Shown: one piece after another, positions 1-9,400 of the stretch | Numbering within the stretch: position 1 is the stretch's first letter | Layout of the letters: the number at the start of each line of letters is the position of its first letter | Assembly (NCBI GenBank): GCA_964471225.1 | Contig: CAYYEZ010000052.1 | Coordinates: 1 to 33,568, forward strand | From: JAGVJT01 sp964471225 | GTDB taxonomy: Bacteria; Pseudomonadota; Gammaproteobacteria; Legionellales; Legionellaceae | DNA length: 33,568 nucleotides | Direction: 5' to 3' | Program-made: the position numbers and the translations under genes | Notes under the pieces: model-generated | What the model was told of the DNA's origin: nothing | Databases searched by the model: none | Seen by the model: only the letters and a program-made list of their open reading frames with translations

Positions 1-258
1 CATATTATTCCAGCGGGCCCTCATCAAGGACATTCTGTTGCGTTCTGGTTAATAGGTACACCGGACGGACGAGCTTTATTAAAAGAGAATCCTACTTTGA
101 TTAGTTTTATCAATGAAAAGACACTCAACCATATTATTCCAACGGGTTCTCATCAAGGACATTCTGTTGCGTTCTGGTTAAAATCGACAACGGATGGACA
201 AGTCTTATTGGAAAAGAATCCCACTTTACTTGATCGCATCAATGCTGGGGGAGGTATT
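1..258 (+). repeat. 129-bp coding tandem repeat, two copies visible
   Basis: The unit starting at base 1 recurs at base 130, a period of 129 bp or 43 codons. A block of 33 bases is identical between 20-52 and 149-181, while the second half of each unit is much less alike. More copies probably lie to the left of the window. Confidence 0.85.
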
Positions 259-411
259 CCAGAAGGATCTCGTAAAAGAACATCTGTAGAACTCTTGACA
301 GGAGGAGTTGGTTTTTTTGGGACGACCTTGATACAGACAGCCAATCAACCGTTGCTTTCTTCTGAGGAAAATGACGAGTCACCACCACTTAAAATTTATA
401 GATCTGAATAA
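1..411 (+). CDS. 3' part of a tandem-repeat protein of unknown function
   Basis: The frame is open from base 1 and ends at a TAA at 409-411, so this is the C-terminal 136 residues of a longer protein whose start lies outside the window. It holds two copies of a 43-residue unit whose core is HQGHSVAFWL, then DG..LL..NPTL, then IN. The second copy diverges after LLDRIN and runs into a glycine-rich, low-complexity tail (residues about 82-136) with no repeat. There is no signal peptide or membrane segment in the visible part. I do not recognise the repeat family. The length and the helical-looking pattern suggest a solenoid, and many host-directed bacterial proteins are built this way, but that is inference. 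It converges on the VOC gene. Confidence 0.7.
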   Translation, partial: HIIPAGPHQGHSVAFWLIGTPDGRALLKENPTLISFINEKTLNHIIPTGSHQGHSVAFWLKSTTDGQVLLEKNPTLLDRINAGGGIPEGSRKRTSVELLTGGVGFFGTTLIQTANQPLLSSEENDESPPLKIYRSE

Positions 412-485
412 ATACACCCAAGAGGGATGCTCGAAGACTACTTTACTGAGCTCAAAACTTTCAATGGTTATTCAAACAGTTTGAA

Positions 486-869
486 TTATTTTGTGCCACC
501 GTAAGGTCGTGTAATAATTTCAAAAAAATGACCATCAGGATCTAGAAAATAGCAGCCACGGCCGCCATCATGATGATTAATTGCCTGTGGTTTTGTGCGA
601 GCAGGGTCAGCCCAATACATTAATTTTTTATGAGTGATGCGATTGAATATTTCATCAAATTCATTTTCGCTGACAAGAAATGCAAAATGACGAGACTTGA
701 TTTCTTCGGTAGTTGTTCTGAAATCAAGACTCACATGATTGCTGGTTTTTACAACGATGAAAGGCCCGAATGCGGTAGGGGGCGCAAGACCAAGTATTTC
801 CGCAAGAAATCCTGCAGAAATCTCGGCATTTTTAGCTTGTATAATCGTATGGTTCAGTTCAACACTCAT
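486..869 (-). CDS. VOC (glyoxalase/bleomycin-resistance/dioxygenase) family protein
   Basis: The 127-residue protein has the two beta-alpha-beta-beta-beta modules of the vicinal oxygen chelate fold. Likely metal ligands are His7 (in ELNHTII), His61 (in RHFAFLV) and Glu117 (in DPDGHFFEII), the positions normally used in the family. The C-terminal GRGCYFLDPDGHFFEI motif is typical of VOC proteins of the glyoxalase or fosfomycin/bleomycin-resistance type. The substrate cannot be told from sequence. It is a soluble cytoplasmic protein, transcribed alone on the minus strand and convergent with the repeat gene to its left. The ATG at 869 begins MSVELNHT, the expected N-terminus, so the start is comfortable. 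Confidence 0.85.
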   Translation of the reverse strand: MSVELNHTIIQAKNAEISAGFLAEILGLAPPTAFGPFIVVKTSNHVSLDFRTTTEEIKSRHFAFLVSENEFDEIFNRITHKKLMYWADPARTKPQAINHHDGGRGCYFLDPDGHFFEIITRPYGGTK

Positions 870-1011
870 AGTTTTGTTCCTAATATAATTTGGCTGACAA
901 AGATTGTGTATCCATAGTTTTATAAATCAGCTCTTTTGGATTTTAAGCAATAAATCGCTTTGTTTCTTTTTAAGAAAAATAGCTACAATATATGTAAACT
1001 GGGCATCTTTT

Positions 1012-1260
1012 TTAATCTTCATCTTTAGAAAAGGCGCCTGTTGTTGCATTAATTTTTATCTCAAATTTCTTGCCTTGAGCGTCTCGTCCTTTCACCTCCC
1101 ATAGACCATGCTCCAATTCAATTTTACGGATATGTGTATAACCAGCTTTTTCAGCAGTAGAAAGTGCTTGTTGAATACTGATTTTTGGTTGGGCGGAGCT
1201 TGCAAAGGTTATTGAGCATGTCAACGCTAGCGATGTTGAAACAATCGTTTTTATTTTCAT
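1012..1260 (-). CDS. small secreted PepSY-domain protein
   Basis: This 82-residue protein starts at the ATG at 1260, chosen over an upstream ATG at 1290 because it begins a clear signal peptide (MKIKTIVSTSLALTCSITFASSA) and has a purine-rich GAGAGAG stretch about 5 bases upstream. The mature part has the PepSY pattern: SIQQALSTAEKAGY, then a strand pair IRKIELEHGLWEVKGRD and KKFEIKINATTG. PepSY modules are small periplasmic folds thought to inhibit proteases or bind partners; single-domain versions are common and mostly uncharacterised. It probably acts in the periplasm. It stands alone, about 130 bp from the photolyase 3' end. Confidence 0.8.
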   Translation of the reverse strand: MKIKTIVSTSLALTCSITFASSAQPKISIQQALSTAEKAGYTHIRKIELEHGLWEVKGRDAQGKKFEIKINATTGAFSKDED

Positions 1261-1388
1261 ATCGGCTCTCTCAAGAGTTTGTAGCATCATTAAAAAAATA
1301 TCATTTTACTATTATGATGTAAATCACGGCTAAAGCTCCTCTTTTGCATGGTTTGAAGATGTCTAAGGTGTGGGGAGGGGTAAAAATC

Positions 1389-2913
1389 TTATAACCGACC
1401 AGCCTCCAATTCAGACAACACTTCGTTGGCTTTAAGAAGAATGGCGTCTTTCTTTTTCTGATCCATTTTATTCCAGTTTAGATATGCATAATGAAGACGT
1501 TGATTATTTTTAAGTTTTTCCTGGTGTTCGACCAGAAAATTCCAATAGAGAGAGTTAAAAGGACACGCGCTGTCGCCCACTACATTAGCCGGATTATAAA
1601 CACAAGATTTACAAAAATTACTCATTTTTTTTATGTACTTCCCACTTGCTGCATACGGTTTACTCGCCATTACCCCCCCATCAGCGTACAGCGCCATGCC
1701 TAATGTGTTGGGCAACTCCACCCATTCGTAAGCGTCAGCATAAACAGCCAAGTACCACTCACATACTTCGTGAGGATTAAGGCCCGCCAGTAGCGCGAAA
1801 TTACCAGTAATCATCAGTCGCTGAATATGATGAGAATAAGCCTCTGCTTCTGTTTGTCGAACAACCTCCTTCATGCAGAACATCCGAGTATCTACTCCCC
1901 AATACAAAGCCGGTAAAGGTCTCGATGCATTAAAATAATTTCTGTTACCGTATTCAGGCATAAACAACCAATAAATGCCACGCACATACTCGCGCCATCC
2001 TAATATTTGACGAATAAATCCTTCTACTGCATTCAATGGTGCAAGTTTATTTTTAAATGCGTCTTCCGCCATCCTGCATAGCTCTAGGGGTAACAACAGT
2101 CCTACATTTAAATAAAAAGATAATTTTGAATGGTACAAAGTAGCTTCGTTAGCACGCATAGCATCTTGGAAGTCGCCGAAATATACTAAATAACATTCTA
2201 CGAATGTCGTGAGCCTCACGAAGAGCTTGGTCACGAGTGACTGCGAAATTAAACGGTAGCAATTGACCAAAGTGATTGGGAAATTCTTTTTCCACCAAGT
2301 TCAATACGTCTGAAGTCACTTCATCTATGGGGTGTGCTAGACGCTCAGGAAACGTTTGAATATGGCTTGGATTTTTCCAGTTCCAGGCTCCGCCAATCGG
2401 CTTAGCATCCTTGTCCATAAGGATGTCATATTTTTGGCGCATCTTTCGGTAAAAATACTCCATGCGCAATTGTTTTTTATCTTTTGCCCAAGCGCTAAAT
2501 TCGTCTATCGAGCATAAAAATCGAGTGTCTTCATGAATGATGAGCGGGATTGATGATTGTTTTGCTAACATTTTCATTTTTTCCAGCACTCGCCACTCAC
2601 CAGGATGGGTAACGTGGATTTCAGAAAATCGCTCTTCATGCAATGCTCGATATAACTCTTTTTCAAAAGAACCCGTATTGCAGGGATCATCGTACCTAAT
2701 GTAACGAACTTTGTAGCCAAGCGCTTTTAGTCGTAGTGCAAAATGACGCATCGCAGAAAATAAAAATGCTATTTTTTTAGGATGATGTGCAACATAGGTT
2801 GCCTCTTCCTTCACTTCACAAAGGAAAATCGTATCCTCATGCTTATTGATTACAGCAAGTGATGAAAGTGACTCACTCAATTGGTCACCCAAAATAAAGC
2901 ACAATTTAGTCAT
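1389..2913 (-). pseudogene. FeS-type cryptochrome/(6-4) photolyase, frameshifted
   Basis: Two overlapping minus-strand frames together make one complete protein of the bacterial FeS photolyase/cryptochrome family (PhrB/CryB type), about 507 residues. The first frame (MTKLCFILGDQLS to TRDQALREAHD) is the nucleotide/antenna-binding half. The second (FVECYLVYFGDFQDAMRANE onward) is the helical FAD-binding half. Four likely cluster cysteines are kept: one in HEVCEWY, two in CKSC and one in SACPF. Removing one base at 2205 joins HD to FVECYL in register with family members (an aromatic residue follows DD or HD). An ATG at 2913 or a GTG at 2931 could start it. It lies just after the SDR gene, a pairing seen in photolyase clusters of other proteobacteria. 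Unless this is a sequencing error, the FAD domain is lost and the gene is inactive. Confidence 0.85.
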
Positions 2914-2934
2914 AATATCGTTTTTTATCACTGT

Positions 2935-3633
2935 TTATAATTTAAGCTTAGGACGCACAGCGCTTAAGCCACCATCGACTGCAAGCACTTGTGCTGTTAT
3001 CCAGCTGTTCTTAGGGTCCAGAAAAAAAAGGATTGCTTGCGCCACATCTACTGGCTCACCAATTCGACCTAATGCATGCATAGCAACTGATGCTTTGGCA
3101 ATCAATTGATTATGAAGTAATGCATGCGTTAATGGCGATTGAACCATCCCAGGGGCGACAGCATTGAAGCGCAAATTATAGGATGCATAGCTGGCTGCAG
3201 CGGCTTGTGTCAGACCGATAATTCCAGCCTTAGCGGACGCTATAGCCTCATGGTTAGCCATACCATTTAACGCTGCGGCAGAGGAAATCAACACCACAGA
3301 GCCCCCCTGAGTCATTCTCTTTCCAGCCGCACGTACAACGGCAAAAGACGTTGTCAAAGACGCATTGATTGTCTTTTGAAACTCTTCAAAACTGGTTGTA
3401 TGAGCACTTTTAAGCAGTAAAGAGCCTGCACAATTAACTACTCCATCAATACATCCTGCGTCTTGAAAGACTTGATCCACAGCATCAAAATCAGAGGCAT
3501 CAAGAATAAAGTCTGGTGTGATTTTATCTGTGCTTCGTGCTGTGGTCAGAACCTCATCACCTTGTTTTTTAAGAAGATCAATGACTGACTGACCAATTGC
3601 ACTACTTGCTGCAATAATTAAATATCGAGCCAT
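2935..3633 (-). CDS. short-chain dehydrogenase/reductase-like protein, catalytic Tyr absent
   Basis: The 232-residue protein has an SDR Rossmann fold: a modified glycine motif ASSAIGQ (residues 9-15), the NxAG motif as NCAG (67-70), a catalytic-type serine at 117/118 (LISSAAAL) and the C-terminal VDGG. In classical SDRs a Tyr sits four residues before the catalytic Lys. Here the Lys is K135 (IASAKAG) and residue 131 is Ile, so the proton-donating Tyr is missing. The ATG at 3633 is preferred over an upstream start at 3693 because the Rossmann strand (MARYLIIAAS) begins there and AAGG lies 11 bases upstream. It lies immediately upstream of the photolyase on the same strand, with 2-20 bp between them, so they were probably co-transcribed. 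Substrate unknown. Confidence 0.8.
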   Translation of the reverse strand: MARYLIIAASSAIGQSVIDLLKKQGDEVLTTARSTDKITPDFILDASDFDAVDQVFQDAGCIDGVVNCAGSLLLKSAHTTSFEEFQKTINASLTTSFAVVRAAGKRMTQGGSVVLISSAAALNGMANHEAIASAKAGIIGLTQAAAASYASYNLRFNAVAPGMVQSPLTHALLHNQLIAKASVAMHALGRIGEPVDVAQAILFFLDPKNSWITAQVLAVDGGLSAVRPKLKL

Positions 3634-3745
3634 AAATTTACGTGCCTTATTTGTAAAAAAGTCTACTATGAGGCAGGGTATTCTGGAATTCAAGTGTTAA
3701 TGAGGAATGATCTTACTCGAGGTAATCCGAAACTTTTGATGAATT

Positions 3746-3773
3746 CCCCATGCATGTTTCATCATGCATGGGG
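3746..3773 (-). terminator. perfect 11-bp hairpin downstream of the DUF1566 gene
   Basis: CCCCATGCATG at 3746-3756 pairs perfectly with CATGCATGGGG at 3763-3773 around a 6-base loop. It lies 13 bases beyond the stop of the minus-strand DUF1566 gene, where a transcript-end hairpin would be expected. Neither strand has a good U-run after the stem, so it may instead protect the 3' end or act as a protein-binding site near the SDR promoter. Confidence 0.45.
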
Positions 3774-3786
3774 AGATGGGATTAAT

Positions 3787-5490
3787 CTACTGGGGTTGTG
3801 TCATCGTTCTTACACAGATGACAACACTACTGAAGTCGCCTTTATTATCGATGTTTTGTTCTGCTAATACATGCGTAGAATGATTATTATTGAACTCATT
3901 ATACCAGACGTCTACTGCACATGGGGACGTGTTTGTGGGTTGACTGCTGTTGCAATTGTATCCGGATAGAAATGGTGTGCCATCAAACTCTGTCGATGAC
4001 CAAAATAAGTTGATATAGTCAAAATTAGCTGCGTAACTTGAAGGGATGGGCTGAGGGTTTGGGTCTAGTAGAGAAGATTGTATATTTTGTATAATGACGG
4101 TGTCATTGGGTGCGGGGGCGATACTTGTACTGCAACCTGATGTATAGTTATTAAGGGGGGAATACTCTTGTTGGTAACCTAATTCACAAATAGAGGGTAA
4201 ATACCAATCTTGATAGGTCGTTTCATCTGAGTCAGTTGTCGAATAGCTTCGGCATAAACCCGCAGAAGAATACGCTGTTGATCCTGGCTGACCATTAGAT
4301 GGATAAACGCCATTAAATGTTGTATTGCTGCCTGTATTTCCTGCTGTTCCCACGGCGCCTACGAGTACAAATGTATTACATACACCATCTGTTGCCCCAT
4401 TACATGTCGGATAAGATAAGTAAGAGGAGGGGTAATTCGGTGTGTAATCGCTGGTCAATGCAGAGCATGTCTCTCCTGCAGTTGTTGTTTGATAAATGCC
4501 GCAGACCGGGTAATAAAGGGCATCTTGAGGCGATGAATTTGGCTCAGAAGCAGGACTCCATGTTTGTTCTACTCCAGTTGTAGCCTGAAGCTCTTGTGCA
4601 ACGACTGTCCCGCTTACACTACTACTCATTTCAGTAGGTGTCGTAGGTGTACTATCTTGTATTGAAAATACATATCCTGTTTGATAAAGACTGCCGTATG
4701 ACAAGATAAATATAGTTGAGTTGGCAGTATTGGTTCCCGATGTGGCCGTGAGTGTTACTGGTGTGGTTGTCGGGGTTGCACCTGGGGTAATGTTGATGGT
4801 ACATGACGCTCCTGGAGAAAGCGAGGAACAACTGCTTTCGGAGGGAGTGTAAGTTACTGTCGTGTCATTTGGAAATGCGGGTGATGCAATGTAGGTGACA
4901 TTGGTAGCCGTTTGACTCCCTTCGTTTGTGAAAACGATAGCTCTTGTATTACCGACGAGTGCTGCGTTTAACGTTGGATTATTGACGGACAAAGCTAGCG
5001 AAGGTACGTTGGCCACAAGCGCTACCGGTGTATCAGTTACCGTGATGTTTAGGCTTTCTTCTGCACTAGGTTGGTTGACAGAGAAGTTACTGCCATCGAC
5101 CGAAACAAAGGGGCCTGATGTGATGGATTGTTGACCTGTGTTTTTGTTTTTAGCAATATCAATAGCGCTGATAAACAAGCGTAATAAACAGCTTTGACCT
5201 GTTGTGAGTATCACGTGATTATTACAATTTAAGCGTCCAGGTACATTGTGCTGTGTTGCACCAGAAATATTGGGTATGTAGGCGGCTGAATGTGAGCGTG
5301 GAGAGCTATTGGTCACTTTATAGTCGATTGTATAACTCGAATGGGGATTTAATTGCTTTTTGTTTTCGCCTGTTTTTTCTAATTTGATAGATAGTATCGG
5401 ATGTGTTGCATAGACCGTTGTTGTAAATATTAATGTCATAACACTGATGCTGATTTGTGATGCTTTTGAATTTTTGAAGAGGGCTTGCAT
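3787..5490 (-). CDS. secreted DUF1566 (Lcl C-terminal domain-like) protein
   Basis: The 567-residue protein starts at an ATG with AAGGAC 6 bases upstream. Residues 1-28 form a signal peptide ending near TTVYA. Residues about 30-260 contain two beta-rich, Ser/Thr-rich segments with cysteine pairs (for example CSSLSPGASCTINI), resembling bacterial surface adhesin or choice-of-anchor modules. The C-terminal part (about 395-567) matches the DUF1566 or Legionella collagen-like C-terminal domain pattern: a DWYLPSICEL core, then LFWSSTEF, with the chain ending VVICVR. Such proteins are usually exported and bind surface ligands; a receptor or adhesion role is inference. It follows the beta-barrel gene after 26 bp on the same strand, so the pair is probably one transcript. 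Confidence 0.75.
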   Translation of the reverse strand: MQALFKNSKASQISISVMTLIFTTTVYATHPILSIKLEKTGENKKQLNPHSSYTIDYKVTNSSPRSHSAAYIPNISGATQHNVPGRLNCNNHVILTTGQSCLLRLFISAIDIAKNKNTGQQSITSGPFVSVDGSNFSVNQPSAEESLNITVTDTPVALVANVPSLALSVNNPTLNAALVGNTRAIVFTNEGSQTATNVTYIASPAFPNDTTVTYTPSESSCSSLSPGASCTINITPGATPTTTPVTLTATSGTNTANSTIFILSYGSLYQTGYVFSIQDSTPTTPTEMSSSVSGTVVAQELQATTGVEQTWSPASEPNSSPQDALYYPVCGIYQTTTAGETCSALTSDYTPNYPSSYLSYPTCNGATDGVCNTFVLVGAVGTAGNTGSNTTFNGVYPSNGQPGSTAYSSAGLCRSYSTTDSDETTYQDWYLPSICELGYQQEYSPLNNYTSGCSTSIAPAPNDTVIIQNIQSSLLDPNPQPIPSSYAANFDYINLFWSSTEFDGTPFLSGYNCNSSQPTNTSPCAVDVWYNEFNNNHSTHVLAEQNIDNKGDFSSVVICVRTMTQPQ

Positions 5491-5516
5491 GGAATGTCCT
5501 TATAAAAATTTGAATT

Positions 5517-6263
5517 CTACATCGTGTACGTCAGGTTGAATAACAGGCTATTGGTGTAGAAATTATTCATTACTAAGCCATGACCTAAGGTTTGATTGGG
5601 TGCTAGCCCCAAGCGATGATAGCCCCAGTCTGCAAATTGATAACCTACACCCGCAGATAAGCTTTTATTTAGCTTTCGCTGAATTCCGGCACCTACTGTA
5701 TAACTGAATGATGCACTAGTGTGTGGGGTGAAATTAGGAGCAGGTAGAGACTCATAGAGCAAGGGTAATGATCTGTAGTTGTAAGCATGATTAAACGATA
5801 TGCCCAAACTCAGGTTTAAATACGGTTGAATTTTATAAAATTTACAATCTTTTAATAACTGACCTTGTACTGCTAGTCGCGTATTTTGTAATGTATATGC
5901 ATAATTGAAATTGTTAAACATTGGATCGGCATCATTCCAAATTTGTCCTGTCATAGATACTTTGCTTATTCCTGCGACAGTGATACCTAATTGTCCTTGA
6001 TAATCTTCATGCAGATGATGTTGACTGCCGACAAAGATTTCCCCGTTAAAAATAGTCTGGATGTGATGGTTTGCTGCATAAGTGTTTTCAATCGATGGTT
6101 GTAAGTAAAATGTTTGTGTTTGACCAGCGTTTTCCCAGGCAGGACCGGCACTTAAAGCGATAATCAAGTTGTTTGATTTTTTTATTTCATCTTTTTCTAT
6201 CGCATGCGCTATGTGTGTTAATAATAGACAGCAATATAATATATTTTTCTTAGCCTTTAGCAT
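5517..6263 (-). CDS. outer-membrane beta-barrel protein
   Basis: The 248-residue protein has a signal peptide (about 1-21, ending IAHA). Alternating hydrophobic strands follow, with aromatic girdle residues such as GISKVSMTGQIW and SASFSYTVGAGIQRKL, then GVGYQFADWGY near the C-terminus. The last strand, SLLFNLTYTM, has the amphipathic pattern of a barrel closing strand, although it ends in Met rather than the common Phe or Trp. This resembles the small opacity-type or OmpA-like barrels abundant in Legionella and relatives. AAGGAG sits 6 bases before the ATG. The DUF1566 gene follows at 26 bp, so the two products may act together at the cell surface. No specific function can be given. Confidence 0.75.
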   Translation of the reverse strand: MLKAKKNILYCCLLLTHIAHAIEKDEIKKSNNLIIALSAGPAWENAGQTQTFYLQPSIENTYAANHHIQTIFNGEIFVGSQHHLHEDYQGQLGITVAGISKVSMTGQIWNDADPMFNNFNYAYTLQNTRLAVQGQLLKDCKFYKIQPYLNLSLGISFNHAYNYRSLPLLYESLPAPNFTPHTSASFSYTVGAGIQRKLNKSLSAGVGYQFADWGYHRLGLAPNQTLGHGLVMNNFYTNSLLFNLTYTM

Positions 6264-6346
6264 TGATGCTCCTTGCTGGGATCCGATGGTTGAGAACTGC
6301 CTTGTCTAGTGATACTAGTCAAACGATGATTCTTAACATGCAGTTT

Positions 6347-6375
6347 TTGCGTAAGTTTGTCAAATCAGCTATGAT
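6347..6375 (+). promoter_or_regulatory. predicted sigma70-type promoter of the glutamate dehydrogenase gene
   Basis: TTGCGT at 6347-6352 and TATGAT at 6370-6375 are separated by 17 bases. Transcription would begin near 6382, about 26 bases before the ATG. The ribosome site AGGTGGGGG lies just upstream of the start codon. Confidence 0.45.
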
Positions 6376-6392
6376 TAAGCCTTAATATTAAG
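6374..6392 (+). promoter_or_regulatory. alternating ATTAAG/CTTAAT hexamers at the promoter start point
   Basis: ATTAAG (6374-6379), one C, CTTAAT (6381-6386) and ATTAAG (6387-6392) lie in a row, making two overlapping inverted repeats, one of them the perfect palindrome CTTAATATTAAG. The site covers the end of the -10 box and the predicted start point, where a repressor would act. Confidence 0.4.
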
Positions 6393-6407
6393 CAAAGGTG
6401 GGGGCAG

Positions 6408-9400
6408 ATGACTCATAAATTTGAAGAGGGCAAAGAGGCTATTCTTGAAGCTGTCATTGCTTGTTTAAAGACGAAGATAAAAATTAAATCTGAGCTGCAA
6501 TTATGCGGTGAGTTTGTACGTCAATTTTATGGCACGGTTGCATTAGAGGATTTGTCGCTTTGGACACCTGAGAATTTGTGTGGTGCTGCGATGCATTTTT
6601 GGCGCGCGATACAGACACGCAAACCTCTAGAAACTAAAATTTGTATTTATAATCCTGACGAAGCCCGTGACGGTTGGGAAACATCGCATACGGTGATTGA
6701 GGTGATCACTGATGATGCGCCTTTTTTGGTTGACTCATTGAGAATGACCGTGAATCGTTTGGGGTTATCTTCTCACCTTGTGATTCATATGGGTGGAATT
6801 CGCTTGTCTCGAAATAGTAAGCACGAAGTTGCTGAAATTTACCCCAAACGAGGCGAGATTGTTGCTGATATGCAAGTCGAAGCACCTATTTTTATGGAGA
6901 TTGACAAGCAAACCTCGCAAGCGATGCTGCAAGTTTTGCAAGAAACGTTGACTAAGGTGTTAATTGATAATCGTGCTGTAGTTGAAGATTGGAAAAGCAT
7001 GCGCGAACGCATTCATGAAAGTATTTTAGAATTAGACCGCGCCCCTGCAACTTTAGATACTGCTGAGGTTGAAGAAACTAAGCTTTTTCTCAAGTGGATT
7101 GAAGACCATCATTTTACGTTTTTAGGCGTTAGAGATTACAAGTTAGTACAAAAAGGGCATGAAACATTATTGCAGCCGGTGATGGAGACTGGCTTAGGGG
7201 TGTTGCGCGCATCTTTAGTTGGGCAAACTTCTGCACGAAATCTTTCGGCGATGACGCCCGAAGCTCAAGAGCTTTCGCTATCCCCACATATTTTAGTCAT
7301 GTCTAAGACTAATACGCGTGCGACAGTGCATCGTGATGCCTACACTGATTATATTGGAATTAAGCGTTTTAATGCACAAGGTCAAGTGGTTGGTGAGCGA
7401 CGTATTATCGGTCTTTATACGTCTGCTGCGTATAATACGAACCCGAAACATATTCCTTTTTTAAGACATAAAGTCGCATTGATTATGCAAAATTCTTTGT
7501 TGAATCCGCGTAGTCATGCTGGCAAAGTTTTATTGAATATTTTGGAAACTTTCCCCCGCGATGATTTAATTCAAGCAACTGAGGAAGAGCTATTAGAAAT
7601 GTCGATGGGCATTTTTCATATGCAAGAGCGTCGACGTATTCGTATGTTTGCGCGCATGGATGTGTATGGGCGCTTTATCTCTTGTTTGGTGTATGTCCCT
7701 AAAGAGCGCTTTAATACAGAGCTTCGACATGCGATGCAAGATGTGCTACAGGCGAGCTTTAATGCACAGGAAATTACATTTACAACCTATTTTTCTGAAT
7801 CTGTTTTAGCGCGAATCCATTATATTATTCGAATCAACCCTCACGACAAAACACGCTATGATTTCAAAGCCGTTGAGAAAAAATTAATTGAAGTTGGGCG
7901 CTCTTGGAATGATGATTTATCTTATCATTTACTCGAGACTTTCGATGAAGAAAAGGCGAATCATCTATTCTCAAAATATAAATCTGCTTTTTCTGCGGTG
8001 TATACGTCTAGCTTTACACCTCAGGTTGCCGTGACTGACATCCGATATATTGAGGCTTTGACTGAAGCAGAGCCTTTGGGTATTAACTTTTTTCAGTCTG
8101 AAAACTCATCATCTAACTGCTATAAAATCAAGCTTTATCAGCGAGATACAACACTGGCACTCTCTGATGTTTTACCGTTGCTTGAAAATTTAGGTTTGCG
8201 CGCGATTAGCGAGCGTCCTTATGTATTGAAATTCGCAGATGACAAAGAAGTTTGGATTATCGAATTTACGCTTGTTTATGTGCATCCTCATACGTTCCGG
8301 CTAGAAGAGCTTCAGACTATTTTTAGAGATACTTTTCGTAATTTATGGTTTGGAAAAGCCGAAAACGATGGCTTTAATCAGCTCGTTTTGGCTGCATCGT
8401 TGACATGGCGAGAGGTTTCCATGTTGCGAGCCTATGCTAAATACTTTAAACAAATTGGATTTATCTTTAGTCAGGACTACATTGAAACGGCTTTATATAA
8501 AAACGCTCATATCGCGAAAAAAATAGCAAATATGTTTGAATTGCGTTTTTCTCCTAAAAAAGTTGAACATCGAGATAAAGCAGTACATGCAGTAGAACAA
8601 GAGATTATTGCCGATCTTGAGCATGTCACAAACCTGGATGAAGATAAAATTATTCGTCAATATCTGCATGCCATTATGGCGACCTTGCGGACGAACTTTT
8701 ATCAAACAACCTTAGACAACCAAGTCAAAACTTATATCTCAATAAAGTTAGACAGTAAGCGAATCCCGGGTATTCCTAAGCCATCTCCTATGTTTGAGAT
8801 TTTTGTCTACGCACCCACTTTTGAGGGTGTGCATTTACGCTGTGCGAAAGTTGCGCGCGGCGGATTGCGCTGGTCTGACAGAAAAGAAGATTTTCGTACA
8901 GAAATTTTAGGATTGATGAAAGCGCAGCAAGTTAAAAACTCGGTTATTGTTCCAAGTGGAGCTAAAGGTGGGTTTGTTGCAAAAGCATTACCAGCACAAG
9001 GTTCGCGTGAAGAAATACTAAACGAGGGTATTCATTGTTATCAGCAATTTATTCGCGGTCTGCTCGATATTACTGATAATTATCAAGACAGTGTTTTGGT
9101 GAAGCCGAAACAGGTTTTGTGTTATGACGAGGATGATCCTTACTTAGTGGTCGCGGCCGATAAGGGAACTGCGACATTCTCTGATATCGCAAACGCTATT
9201 TCTCAAGAATATGATTTCTGGCTTGGAGATGCTTTTGCCTCAGGCGGCTCGCAAGGTTATGATCACAAAAAAATGGGGATCACAGCCAAAGGTGCATGGG
9301 AATCGGTGAAGCGTCATTTCTATGAAATGAATATCGATACACAGCACACTGATTTTACGGTAGTGGGTATTGGCGATATGGCCGGAGACGTTTTTGGAAA

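Noticed and set aside
1..258. Tandem repeat considered as a CRISPR-like array
   Set aside because: The period is 129 bp, a multiple of three inside an open frame, with conserved protein sequence and no unique spacers.
470..486. 8-bp palindrome ATTCAAAC-A-GTTTGAAT between convergent genes, considered as a shared terminator
   Set aside because: The centre is one base, so the stem would have to open to form a loop; it is AT-rich and lacks a T-run. Likely chance.
2149..2270. Programmed ribosomal frameshifting in the photolyase gene
   Set aside because: The required shift at 2205 has no slippery heptamer or downstream stem that I can see, and the family is normally encoded in one frame.
6381..6389. 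PmrA-type regulatory site upstream of gdh
   Set aside because: CTTAATATT resembles one half-site but the second direct half-site is missing; the boxes are inverted. Kept only as an unassigned regulatory element.
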